DNA of 22,377 nucleotides from a virus. The first letter of the stretch is position 1. The number at the start of each line of letters is the position of its first letter. The position numbers and the translations under genes were made by a program. The DNA is taken from IMG/VR virus record IMGVR_UViG_3300020185_000285, positions 1 to 22,377 of that record. The stretch is one strand, 5' to 3'. The notes beneath the pieces were generated by a model that had not been told where the DNA came from, made no database searches, and saw only the letters and a program-made list of their open reading frames with translations. Shown piece by piece: positions 15,560 to 21,898 of the stretch.

Positions 15560-15994
15560 TTATTTTAATGCTTCTTTAATTACAATGTCTCGAATAATTG
15601 GGATGATGTAATTGACAAGCTTAGTGATATTGCCGTCAGTGAGTCCTATCAAATCGCCATACTCAAGAAGATCTTTGTTCGGCTTCACTGTATCTGCTGA
15701 AATCGTAACCGAGTCTCCATCGACGTTGCTCATCTTGAAGGATTCATAAAAAGCTCCAGTGTCGTAAAGAGTGAAAGGAGTTCCAGCAATCTTAGCACCT
15801 CCAGAGATGACCTCTGTCGCTCTCGAATAAACCGGAAGTGCAGAGCCATCAGAAGTGATACCAAGACGCAACTGGCCTTCCGTATTAAGCTCAATCACTT
15901 GATTCTGAGCATCACCTCTCGTAAAGGTTAGGAAGAAGACTCTTCTATCGGTTGTCTTCTGAATGTTTCTCGCTACTTGTATTGCTCTTTGCAT
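15560..15994 (-). CDS. putative neck / head-tail connector protein
   Basis: A 144-aa soluble protein. It has an N-terminal helix (AIQVARNIQKTTDRRVFF), a central beta part with PVYSRATEVISGGAKIAGTPFTLYDTGAFYESFKM, then VTISADTVKPNKDLLEYGDLIGLTDGN and a C-terminal helix (VNYIIPIIRDIVIKEAL). I recall similar GxPFTLYDTGxFYxSF proteins beside tail genes in Bacteroidetes phages, where a tail-completion or connector role is likely, but I cannot confirm a named family. It lies between the 90-aa gene (45-nt gap) and the pre-tape-measure gene. No clear promoter is seen immediately upstream. Confidence 0.5.
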   Translation of the reverse strand: MQRAIQVARNIQKTTDRRVFFLTFTRGDAQNQVIELNTEGQLRLGITSDGSALPVYSRATEVISGGAKIAGTPFTLYDTGAFYESFKMSNVDGDSVTISADTVKPNKDLLEYGDLIGLTDGNITKLVNYIIPIIRDIVIKEALK

Positions 15995-16039
15995 GATGTA
16001 AAATTAAGTTATTAATTCGCAACGCTTCTTATACCAACC

Positions 16040-16312
16040 TTAGCAAGCATTTTCTCTCCAAAGATCAGCTTCTTTCCAGCTCTTGATTACATGGCGATAT
16101 TCTAGCCGCTCATGCAGATAGCCTCTCAAACCTTCTTCGTGAGCGCACTTAATTAGAAAGTCCTTGTCTTTGCCAGCGATCTGAGTCACTCGATTATCTT
16201 CAAGCACCCAAACCATTTCTCGAAGTGGGTAATTCGGGTCGAAGGCTGAAGAAGAATCTCCAGGTTTGAGATATCCTCTCAGCAGCCAATTCAATATTTT
16301 ATGTCTGATCAT
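16040..16312 (-). CDS. hypothetical protein (90 aa) under promoter module C
   Basis: The likely start is ATG 16312 (MIRHKILNWLLRGYLKPGDS). A longer reading from 16351 begins with TTG inside the operator palindrome and cannot be the product of that promoter. Visible features are an N-terminal helix and a C-terminal helical part (FLIKCAHEEGLRGYLHERLE, then WKEADLWRENAC). I recognise no family. It is the first gene after the third 51-bp promoter-operator and sits ahead of the neck-like and tape measure genes. An early regulator or a link between the early programme and the tail genes is possible but unproven. Confidence 0.6.
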   Translation of the reverse strand: MIRHKILNWLLRGYLKPGDSSSAFDPNYPLREMVWVLEDNRVTQIAGKDKDFLIKCAHEEGLRGYLHERLEYRHVIKSWKEADLWRENAC

Positions 16313-16338
16313 AAGCTGAATGTCTTTCGTTGTGTTTG

Positions 16339-16389
16339 TTTGATATATCAAATTTAGTATAAAGTTTTATACTACAACAAAAAAAGCAA
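16339..16389 (-). promoter_or_regulatory. composite promoter-operator, copy C
   Basis: The cleanest of the three copies. On the minus strand TTGC (16386-16389), 11 bp, the perfect repeat TAGTATAAAACTTTATACTA (16355-16374), 2 bp, then the perfect palindrome TTTGATATATCAAA (16339-16352). The -7 box TAAATTTG covers 16349-16356. TTG triplets also occur 18 and 21 bp before the -7 box. It drives the 90-aa gene. The 94 nt to the right (16390-16483) are AT-rich and hold no clear plus-strand promoter. Confidence 0.8.
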
Positions 16390-16483
16390 TTTATTTTTTT
16401 AGATTTTTAAATTATCTTTATGTAAATCAGGGTTTGAACATCAAGCAAGCCATTGACGCGATGAGAAAACACAAATTGAGAGG

Positions 16484-17194
16484 ATGAGTAGACCGAGATT
16501 AAGCAAAGGACTCAATTGGCTTGTGGGAAGCCTAAAAGATGAGTCCAACAGAGTCCTAGTAATAGGAGACCTGCACGAACCTTTCTGCCTGGATGGATAT
16601 TTATACTTTTGCATAGAGCAAAAGGAGAAGTTCAACTGCAATAAAATTGTATTTATTGGCGATGTAATCGACAATCACTTTAGCTCATATCACGAAACAG
16701 ACGCAAACGGACTCGGAGGCTCGGACGAACTAGAATTTGCAATAAAAAAGATAGCAAGGTGGCGCGATGCCTTTCCGGTTGCTACCGTTATTATCGGAAA
16801 CCATGACCGGATCATAATGCGCAAAGCTCAAACCTCCTCAGTTCCTACCAAATGGATAAGAGAATATAAAGATGTATTGGAGGTTGATCAATGGGATTTT
16901 GTAGACAGGATCGTGATTGACGATGTGCAATACATTCATGGTGAAGCAGGAACAGCTAGAACCAAGTGCAAGTCAGATATGATGTCCACAGTTCAAGGAC
17001 ACCTACACACTCAGGCTTATACTGAATGGGTTGTCGGCCAGAAGTTTAAGGTCTTCGGCACTCAGGTGGGCTGCGGAATAGATCACAATTCGTACGCTAT
17101 GGCCTACGCTAAGAGAGGCAAAAAGCCCGCTATTGGCTGCGTTGTTGTTCTTAATGAGGGCCGAACGCCTATTAACTTACTTATGGACTTATGA
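16484..17194 (+). CDS. calcineurin-like metallophosphoesterase
   Basis: A 236-aa protein with the complete metal-site set of the calcineurin-like superfamily: GDLH (28-31, D-x-H), GDVID (59-63), GNHD (105-108), YIHG (150-153) and GHLH (172-175). It should be a soluble two-metal phosphoesterase. The substrate (nucleotide, RNA or DNA end, or protein) cannot be read from the sequence. It is on the plus strand, against nearly all other genes, and is joined by an ATGA overlap to the 67-aa gene downstream. The start ATG 16484 itself overlaps the stop of a short upstream frame ending in AIDAMRKHKLRG. The pair looks like a moron-type insert between tail genes. Confidence 0.85.
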   Translation: MSRPRLSKGLNWLVGSLKDESNRVLVIGDLHEPFCLDGYLYFCIEQKEKFNCNKIVFIGDVIDNHFSSYHETDANGLGGSDELEFAIKKIARWRDAFPVATVIIGNHDRIIMRKAQTSSVPTKWIREYKDVLEVDQWDFVDRIVIDDVQYIHGEAGTARTKCKSDMMSTVQGHLHTQAYTEWVVGQKFKVFGTQVGCGIDHNSYAMAYAKRGKKPAIGCVVVLNEGRTPINLLMDL

Positions 17195-17394
17195 TTGAAG
17201 GAGTTGCATTGTATTACACGGACGCGAAAGTCAGGAAGCTCATTGACAGAAGACTACATAAGATGTCTGTAATTTCCGCAAATCTAGGAACAGACTCTAC
17301 GGAAAAGGAAAAGAAGGAGGCGAATAAAATAATCGGAAGTCTAGAGGCTGAAATCAACAACCTATCGCCAAACTTTCTAAAATCACCAGAGTAG
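17191..17394 (+). CDS. small helical protein coupled to the metallophosphoesterase
   Basis: A 67-aa, probably helical protein (MIEGVALYYTDAKVRKLIDRRLHKMSVISA...). Its ATG overlaps the stop of the metallophosphoesterase gene (ATGA), so the two are co-translated and may act together. The middle is charged (STEKEKKEANKIIGSLEAEINNL), with no membrane segment and no recognised domain. It ends 38 nt before a bidirectional terminator and converges with the minus-strand tail genes. Confidence 0.65.
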   Translation: MIEGVALYYTDAKVRKLIDRRLHKMSVISANLGTDSTEKEKKEANKIIGSLEAEINNLSPNFLKSPE

Positions 17395-17432
17395 CTTTAT
17401 ACAGCTTTTTCTACTGTTAAAAGCAAAAAAAA

Positions 17433-17452
17433 ACTCGAAATTTCTTCCGAGT
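17433..17452. terminator. bidirectional intrinsic terminator between convergent genes
   Basis: On the minus strand ACTCGGAA, loop GAAA and TTTCGAGT form an 8-bp stem (one G-T pair) followed by TTTTTTTT. On the plus strand the same stem is followed by CTTTCTTTTTG. It lies between the plus-strand 67-aa gene and the minus-strand 51-aa gene and can stop both transcripts. Confidence 0.8.
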
Positions 17453-17469
17453 CTTTCTTTTTGTAAGAT

Positions 17470-17625
17470 CTATTTCAGCTTCTTGTAAGCCTCCCAGTGA
17501 TCATCGAAGCCTTTCCGAACTCCATTAAGAGCCAAGAATTTGACGAATTTCTTCTTCTGCTTAGTTGTATAAGCTTTCGAAGAAACAAATATTTGGCCTA
17601 TCTGGTAGTGTGAAGCTTTTACCAT
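17470..17625 (-). CDS. small basic protein (51 aa)
   Basis: ATG 17625 to TAG 17470 gives 51 aa: MVKASHYQIGQIFVSSKAY, TTKQKKKFVKFLALNGVRKG, FDDHWEAYKKLK. The start is 2 nt after the stop of the major-tail-like gene (TAATAATG), which supports coupled translation. It is lysine-rich, with no membrane segment and no known family. The bidirectional terminator follows 18 nt downstream. It is small enough to be missed by length cut-offs but has the operon position of a real gene. Confidence 0.6.
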   Translation of the reverse strand: MVKASHYQIGQIFVSSKAYTTKQKKKFVKFLALNGVRKGFDDHWEAYKKLK

Positions 17626-17627
17626 TA

Positions 17628-18554
17628 TTACGCTGTGATTGTCACGTTGACAAGATTGGTATCGTCGTAGCCTAAAGTGGCAGAGTCGATTCCTAGCCCG
17701 AAAGTATCGCCTCCAGTCGCTGGAGTTGTGAATGTGAAGTCGTAAACTCCATCAGCAGACTCTACAACAGTGAAAGGCTCTGCACCTGGAGTAGGCGTAA
17801 GCTCATTCAAATCGAAGTCAGCAGCAACCAATCCACTCACCTTTGCACGAGTCTTTGCAGATCCGTAGTCGGTAGTGATTGTCATTGTGAATCCGGTAGT
17901 AGCTTCGTTTGAAACAGCTCCGTACAAGTCAACCAAACCAGTGATGTCAAGCAAATCAATTCCAGAGAACTCAGAAGCGAGAAGCATACCAAGCTGATCA
18001 TCAGTGAAGTCCTGTCTCCATTCGAAGTTCAATTGAACTTTTGGAACAGTCGTGTCAGTTGTCTTGATGTACTTAGGGCTCCAAGTAGCTGAGTTGATTG
18101 GAAGAGGAGCGAGATACAAAGGATCGGTAACAGAGTCACCAATCAAGTTTCCTTGCTTGTCAACAACGTAAGCTCCGAAAGTAGTACAACCCCAAGAGAT
18201 GATCTTGCGAAGGTAGTCTGGAGTCTGGTTGATGATGATTCCAGCGAATGTTCCAATCGCGTCTTGAACCTTTGCAGAAGTTCCGTCTTCAAATGTCTCA
18301 ACGACATCATCTCCACGAACGTCCTCGACATTCAAAAGATTTCCGACTGGGTACCAACGCTGATAAGGATCTGCATTGTTGATAGCTGCATCGACATAAG
18401 CTTTGTCGAGCGTATCAGATAAAAGGATTCTATTCAATGTGCCATCTGCTTGAGCTAATGGAACAAGGATTAATTTTCGAGCCGCATCTTGCATCGGCAT
18501 ACAAGATGGCCGTCCTGTGTTCAAGAAGGTCAAATCGCAAAGACAAGTTTTCAT
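17628..18554 (-). CDS. probable major tail (tube) protein with Ig-like C-terminal domain
   Basis: A 308-aa protein starting MKTCLCDLTFLNTGRPSCMP. The N-terminal ~200 residues contain DPYQRWYPVGNLLNVEDVRG, GTFAGIIINQTPDYLRKI, VVDKQGNLIG and KVQLNFEWRQDFTDDQLGML, a pattern I associate with abundant tail proteins of Bacteroidetes phages. Residues about 205-308 (ATTGFTMTITTDYGSAKTRA...GVYDFTFTTPATGGD...LVNVTITA) look like an Ig-like domain, often fused to major tail proteins as a surface decoration. A TAAATTTG box precedes the gene, as expected for a highly expressed structural protein. A capsid role is less likely but not excluded. Confidence 0.55.
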   Translation of the reverse strand: MKTCLCDLTFLNTGRPSCMPMQDAARKLILVPLAQADGTLNRILLSDTLDKAYVDAAINNADPYQRWYPVGNLLNVEDVRGDDVVETFEDGTSAKVQDAIGTFAGIIINQTPDYLRKIISWGCTTFGAYVVDKQGNLIGDSVTDPLYLAPLPINSATWSPKYIKTTDTTVPKVQLNFEWRQDFTDDQLGMLLASEFSGIDLLDITGLVDLYGAVSNEATTGFTMTITTDYGSAKTRAKVSGLVAADFDLNELTPTPGAEPFTVVESADGVYDFTFTTPATGGDTFGLGIDSATLGYDDTNLVNVTITA

Positions 18555-18576
18555 TGAGATTGTTTTTAGATTTCTA

Positions 18577-18584
18577 CAAATTTA
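18577..18584 (-). promoter_or_regulatory. possible -7 promoter box before the major-tail-like gene
   Basis: TAAATTTG on the minus strand matches TAnnTTTG and lies in the 41-nt gap between the 79-aa gene and ATG 18554, giving a leader of about 17 nt. I find no TTG at the usual -33 distance, so the support is only the -7 box and its position. Confidence 0.35.
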
Positions 18585-18595
18585 AGTATTTTCTT

Positions 18596-18835
18596 CTATT
18601 CGCTACCTTTAAAGGTGTCGAGCTTTAAAAGTTTGCTTAATGCTGTTTCGCTTGTCCACTCTTCTGAGCAGTCAAACTCAAAAAAGCGGTGGTGCTTGAT
18701 TGTCTTGCCTTCTTCTAAAGCCTCCACTCCGACGCTGGACTTGTTGTTCTTCCAATCGTACAGAACTTCTACTATCTCCCAAGTGAAGTCCTTTAGCTCT
18801 ATGTCCTGAAATGTTTTTAGTGCTGCTTGTTTCAT
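18596..18835 (-). CDS. hypothetical tail-region protein (79 aa)
   Basis: A small protein with alternating aromatic and charged residues (ELKDFTWEIVEVLYDWKNNK, HHRFFEFDCSEEWTSETALS), probably a compact alpha/beta fold. It has no membrane segment and no recognised family. It starts in the stop of the 704-aa gene (ATGA) and lies 41 nt before the major-tail-like gene, so it belongs to the morphogenesis group. A tail-completion or accessory role is possible from position alone. Confidence 0.6.
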   Translation of the reverse strand: MKQAALKTFQDIELKDFTWEIVEVLYDWKNNKSSVGVEALEEGKTIKHHRFFEFDCSEEWTSETALSKLLKLDTFKGSE

Positions 18836-20946
18836 ATTCCGTCTTCTATAAATGCCATGTAAATCATATTAAAGCTCGTAGGTGTTTTTACTACTATTCC
18901 ACTAGATGTACTCGTAGAGTTAGATATATAGTACTTTCCAGCAATCCCACCGCGGAAATATGTGCTTGACATAGCAATAACCCCAGTTCCAAATGCATTA
19001 TATAATCTAGGCTCTGTGGTTGTCCAGTCCTCATCTACTACCGCTATCAAATACTCTATTGGTGCTAGATACCAAGTCGCGTAAGTTTTACCATTTAGGG
19101 TTTCGCTTTTAGCTTGTGCGATAGTCCACGCATCAGCTATGGTTCTCCTATTATCGTTTCTAAAATCGACCACATCAAAGATAACCCCCTGAAGGTTGTC
19201 ATATATCAAGGTGTTTGCTGGATTTGTTCCGAATACACTTGTACCTGAGTCGTTTGTAAATCTGACTTTCGCGCCAAACTCAGGGTCATTATCTACCAAA
19301 GTGTTAAAGTGGTTAGGTGTAGCTACCGAATGGTCGATCTGCTGAATTTTACCCGTCTGCTTGTGTTCAAATGTATTTTCTTTGCTAAATGCTGCGTCTC
19401 CGTTTGCGTAACTAACACTTTGAACGCAGTTAGATGGCCTACAATAAACCGTAGGATTTGCCGCTAAACTACAAACTACATTCACAACAGAAGGCTGAGT
19501 AAACGTACTCCCATCGCTGTCTGTAACTGTGATGTCAGGAAGCGTAATCGTTCCACCACTTGCTACAGTGTTCGTGTAACTGCTGTCTGAGTTTTCGACA
19601 TTTGCATCAGGTGCTAGAACTGTGTCAGTCTCTGTGGCTTTTACTAAGTTACTTGATAAAACTGTGCCAAGAGTATTAACCACATTGACAGTTGAGTCAG
19701 CGACATTGTAAACTCCTGATCCCTCTGCTGTTAAAGTTGCACTTGCAATTAAAGTTCCATCGCTCTTGTTAATGTTGATGGTGGCGTCGGCAATGATAAT
19801 ATCCTCGCTCACATTGCTAGGAACTAACTCTGACCTAAGAACTGCATTTAAAGTGTTTTTAATTACAGCAGTAGCATCCGGAGCAGTAATAGTCGATGCA
19901 TCAGTTGCTAAGACGTTTGTGGTAGATAATGTCGTGCCATCTGTGTTGTCTAAAGTGATTACGCTGTCAGGGATTCTAAAATGTGAACCTTGTTTTGAAC
20001 CTATTAATGTGCTTCCACTCGATTGTCTTACCTCGATGTTTAAGGTTGCGCCCGAAGCTACATTGTCAAAAAATACACTATTTACATTCACCGTACCATC
20101 TGCCGCTGAACTACAAACTACATTTACAACAGAAGGCTGAGTAAACGTACTCCCATCGCTGTCTGTTACTGTAATGTCCGGAAGCGTAAGCGTTCCACCA
20201 CTTGCAACAGTATTCGTGTAACTACTGTCACTATTTTCTACCGTAGCATCTGCTGAAGGCGTACAAAGTACGTTTTGGACACTAGGCACAGAAGACGTTG
20301 AACCATCAGAATCTGTAACTGTAATATCAGGTAAGACTAAAGTATCACCAACATTTACCGTACTAGAATATGACGCATCCGAGTTCTCCACCGTGCCGCT
20401 TCCGGCTATCGTATATTCTCCACCACTTGGCACAGTTTCAATAACATCACCCGCAGCGTTCTTAATGCTTACAGGGTCGCAAGTGCCGACCTCGATAGGG
20501 CTACCACCTAAAGGAGCATTACAAGCGTCGAAAGTGTACGGGCATTTAATCTCTATCTCTACCGTCCATCCCACGCCATCAATCTCGCCCCATGTTACAG
20601 GCTCAAAAGTCGCAGATGTTTCTACCTCATACTTATTGGCAACTAAGATTTGAGGGTTCTTGAACTCAGCAAAGAAGTCCGTTAGTATTTGGAGCGTGTC
20701 AGAATAAACCTCATCCGCATCTTCAAAGTCTTCGCGTGGAATGTCGGCAATACCTAGAGTGTAGGTGTAGACGATATGCCCAGTCTCTATTTGCGTGTTC
20801 TCTAAAGACCCCATAAGTCGAGGGAATACATTGTCCTTGTCTAGGATAATATCACCCTCCTGGAAGCCTATTTGATAAGACCCCAACTGATCGTGCCGCG
20901 AGGCTATCGTGGTCAGGTCTGCGTTTACTTCGTTGTAACTTGTCAT
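18832..20946 (-). CDS. multidomain virion protein: neck/tail N-terminus, Ig-like repeats, DUF1566-like C-terminus
   Basis: A 704-aa protein. Residues 1-150 (TIASRHDQLGSYQIGFQEGD, PRLMGSLENTQIETG, VYSDTLQILTDFFAEF) resemble small neck or tail-terminator proteins of Bacteroidetes phages. Three ~43-aa repeats follow at about 187-230, 237-280 and 451-494, each with LPDITVTDSDGST and a final V-x-C. Another ~40-aa repeat lies between them (APDATAVIKNTLNAVLRSEL versus ADSTVNVVNTLGTVLSSNL). From about 525 the sequence (NGKTYATWYLAPIEYLIAVV, then YISNSTSTSSGIV) resembles the DUF1566/Lcl fold used for surface binding. It probably joins a structural base to an exposed host-binding arm. The start ATGA overlaps the stop of the frameshifted upstream gene. 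Confidence 0.6.
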   Translation of the reverse strand: MTSYNEVNADLTTIASRHDQLGSYQIGFQEGDIILDKDNVFPRLMGSLENTQIETGHIVYTYTLGIADIPREDFEDADEVYSDTLQILTDFFAEFKNPQILVANKYEVETSATFEPVTWGEIDGVGWTVEIEIKCPYTFDACNAPLGGSPIEVGTCDPVSIKNAAGDVIETVPSGGEYTIAGSGTVENSDASYSSTVNVGDTLVLPDITVTDSDGSTSSVPSVQNVLCTPSADATVENSDSSYTNTVASGGTLTLPDITVTDSDGSTFTQPSVVNVVCSSAADGTVNVNSVFFDNVASGATLNIEVRQSSGSTLIGSKQGSHFRIPDSVITLDNTDGTTLSTTNVLATDASTITAPDATAVIKNTLNAVLRSELVPSNVSEDIIIADATININKSDGTLIASATLTAEGSGVYNVADSTVNVVNTLGTVLSSNLVKATETDTVLAPDANVENSDSSYTNTVASGGTITLPDITVTDSDGSTFTQPSVVNVVCSLAANPTVYCRPSNCVQSVSYANGDAAFSKENTFEHKQTGKIQQIDHSVATPNHFNTLVDNDPEFGAKVRFTNDSGTSVFGTNPANTLIYDNLQGVIFDVVDFRNDNRRTIADAWTIAQAKSETLNGKTYATWYLAPIEYLIAVVDEDWTTTEPRLYNAFGTGVIAMSSTYFRGGIAGKYYISNSTSTSSGIVVKTPTSFNMIYMAFIEDGI
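19467..19596 (-). repeat. 130-bp repeat, copy 1 (third in the protein)
   Basis: Near-identical to 20109-20238, with about 15 differences by eye, many of them silent. It encodes residues about 451-494 of the 704-aa protein (VENSDSSYTNTVASGGTITL, PDITVTDSDGSTFTQPSVVN, VVC). The strong DNA identity suggests recent duplication or recombination between repeats. Confidence 0.85.
20109..20238 (-). repeat. 130-bp repeat, copy 2
   Basis: Second copy, exactly 642 bp from copy 1 and in the same reading frame. It encodes residues about 237-280 of the 704-aa protein with one amino-acid change (TLTL for TITL) in the repeat core. Confidence 0.85.
20259..20388 (-). repeat. 130-bp repeat, diverged copy 3 (first in the protein)
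   Basis: An older copy offset by exactly 150 bp from copy 2. It encodes VENSDASYSSTVNVGDTLVL, PDITVTDSDGSTSSVPSVQN and VLC. The protein pattern is kept, but the DNA has diverged well beyond that of copies 1 and 2. Confidence 0.7.
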
Positions 20947-21155
20947 TTCTTTACCTCTGCTTTATCCTTAGTGTACTGAAGGAAGAACATCACCTTGCTT
21001 ATTGGCTCACCCTCTACCTTTTCAATTTTTAAGATGTCTCCATTGGCGAGGGAGTGGAGAACATTAAACCAACCATATCGGGCAAGTGGACTTTCTTCTC
21101 CGACCCCGTTAAAGAGTCGAGGGAATTGTTCAACAAGCTCTGACCTAAACGCAAA
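20943..21155 (-). CDS. -1 frame extension (70 codons) of the 21640 gene
   Basis: An open frame without an ATG, GTG or TTG start before its late methionine. It encodes FAFRSELVEQFPRLFNGVGE, ESPLARYGWFNVLHSLANGD, ILKIEKVEGEPISKVMFFLQ and YTKDKAEVKK, which reads like a genuine protein. Its TGA (20943-20945) overlaps the ATG of the 704-aa gene as ATGA, the junction style of this whole operon, whereas the zero frame stops 82 nt too early. A -1 shift on the nine-T run would give a 232-aa fusion. The alternative is one T missing from the assembly: a run of ten would join the two parts directly. Confidence 0.65.
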   Translation of the reverse strand, partial: FAFRSELVEQFPRLFNGVGEESPLARYGWFNVLHSLANGDILKIEKVEGEPISKVMFFLQYTKDKAEVKK

Positions 21156-21640
21156 AAAAAAGCTAGTGCGCCCGTTGTTATGCTTATGGGTAACTCCCTG
21201 AAATGCTCCCCGTCCGTTCCCTTGTATGGCTCTATCTTATACAGCTCTTTGTACTCTTCCACAATGGGCCGATACAAAACAGCCATGACAATATGTAGGT
21301 TTTCTATAAAGTCGTCGCCCGAATAGCTGTCTATATCCACGAACTCACCCGTAGTCAGGTCCTGAAGGTTTGGAATAAAGCCATACTCCACGCCTTGCCA
21401 TGTGAATCGCTGCTGAAAAGGCTGCTCCTGTTGTAGGACTGCCGCAATCTTAGCCGACAACTCGCTCAACTGCCTTACAGGAATCCTATCCAAAGCGTCA
21501 TAACCCGCGCCTGTGATAGCTTTAATTATCTTCTTTGCCTTCCATGTATCGTCTAGGCTTTCATCGTTTCCGATATTAAAGCATTCGACATATTTACTTA
21601 GCGGTATCTCGTCCGCTTTCGTTGGTATTATCACCTCCAT
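21029..21640 (-). CDS. morphogenesis protein, zero-frame product (203 aa) of a probable frameshifted gene
   Basis: It starts at ATG 21640 (MEVIIPTKADEIPLSKYVEC). The first ~160 residues contain YGFIPNLQDLTTGEFVDIDS, LHIVMAVLYRPIVEEYKEL and YKIEPYKGTDGEHFRELPIS, a pattern I recall from conserved Bacteroidetes phage proteins without a firm function. At codons 160-162 the frame crosses nine T. Reading on in frame gives 41 more residues and a stop at 21029. A -1 shift gives a different 70-residue end (see 20943-21155). The arrangement recalls tail assembly chaperones of the G/GT type, but here it lies next to the terminase rather than the tape measure gene. The function is inferred. Confidence 0.6.
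   Translation of the reverse strand: MEVIIPTKADEIPLSKYVECFNIGNDESLDDTWKAKKIIKAITGAGYDALDRIPVRQLSELSAKIAAVLQQEQPFQQRFTWQGVEYGFIPNLQDLTTGEFVDIDSYSGDDFIENLHIVMAVLYRPIVEEYKELYKIEPYKGTDGEHFRELPISITTGALAFFLRLGQSLLNNSLDSLTGSEKKVHLPDMVGLMFSTPSPMETS
21153..21164 (-). promoter_or_regulatory. slippery site for -1 frameshift
   Basis: The minus strand reads GCTTTTTTTTTG (nine T, 21153-21161). In the zero frame it is GCT TTT TTT TTG, so T TTT TTT is a correctly phased X XXY YYZ heptamer. An imperfect hairpin (CTCGAC with GTCGGAG, 21098-21121) lies about 34 nt downstream, farther than usual for a stimulator. Confidence 0.55.
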
Positions 21641-21644
21641 AACC

Positions 21645-21713
21645 TTATATGTATTTTAGGCTTAAACGTTGCGCGGGAGTATATGAAATGGCGTAAATTA
21701 ATCGCTTCTTCAT
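21645..21713 (-). CDS. possible 22-codon leader ORF
   Basis: ATG 21713 to TAA 21645 encodes MKKRLIYAISYTPAQRLSLK followed by YI. It is preceded by CAAGAA and ends 4 nt before ATG 21640, so it could couple translation into the frameshifted gene. It lies just after the terminator at 21730-21760. So short an ORF may be chance. Confidence 0.25.
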   Translation of the reverse strand: MKKRLIYAISYTPAQRLSLKYI

Positions 21714-21729
21714 TTCTTGAATAAAAAAA

Positions 21730-21760
21730 CCCCCGAAAGGGAAGGACTCCGAGACGGGGG
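21730..21760 (-). terminator. intrinsic terminator between terminase and morphogenesis genes
   Basis: On the minus strand CCCCCG and CGGGGG form a GC-only outer stem. An inner part containing GGAG/CTTCC-type pairing is possible. A run of seven T follows (21723-21729). It lies about 140 nt after the terminase stop and about 100 nt after the promoter at 21869-21898. Confidence 0.8.
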
Positions 21761-21868
21761 AAAACACTAACAATGAAAAGTATGAATCAACGCGAATATA
21801 GGCTTTTTATTCTTATCCCGACAAATTAACGGTTATTGAAAAGTTGTTGTTGTGCTGATCGGTGTTAT

Positions 21869-21898
21869 CAAACATAAATAAAAGAATTTGGTCAGCAA
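21869..21898 (-). promoter_or_regulatory. Bacteroidetes-type promoter behind the terminase gene
   Basis: Minus-strand TTG (21896-21898), a 19-bp spacer and TATGTTTG (21869-21876) are an exact fit to TTG-N19-TAnnTTTG. It begins right at the end of the terminase gene. Its transcript would start near 21862 and meet the terminator at 21730-21760 after roughly 100 nt. It would give either a short RNA or an attenuated leader for the morphogenesis genes. Confidence 0.55.

Noticed and set aside
16434-16487. Short frame ending NIKQAIDAMRKHKLRG and overlapping the metallophosphoesterase start.
   Set aside because: Only TTG 16434 or ATG 16461 could start it, giving 17 or 8 codons. It may be a leader peptide or the remnant of a longer N-terminus, but there is too little to call.
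17390-17430. A possible fourth, degenerate operator copy: minus-strand TTGC followed 30 bp later by TACTCTGG, with TATAAA between.
   Set aside because: The two palindromes are not preserved (only a short AGTAG/CTACT repeat) and the -7 box has two mismatches at TTTG. It also lies within and after the 3' end of a plus-strand gene with nothing to drive.
18832-19000. Variable region of a diversity-generating retroelement at the 3' end of the 704-aa gene.
   Set aside because: No reverse transcriptase, no second (template) copy and no adenine-biased variation can be seen in this window; kept only as a check in the findings.
21773-21829. Plus-strand 18-codon ORF starting MKSMNQREYRLF.
   Set aside because: Very short, with no promoter or following gene on that strand; probably chance in the leader region.
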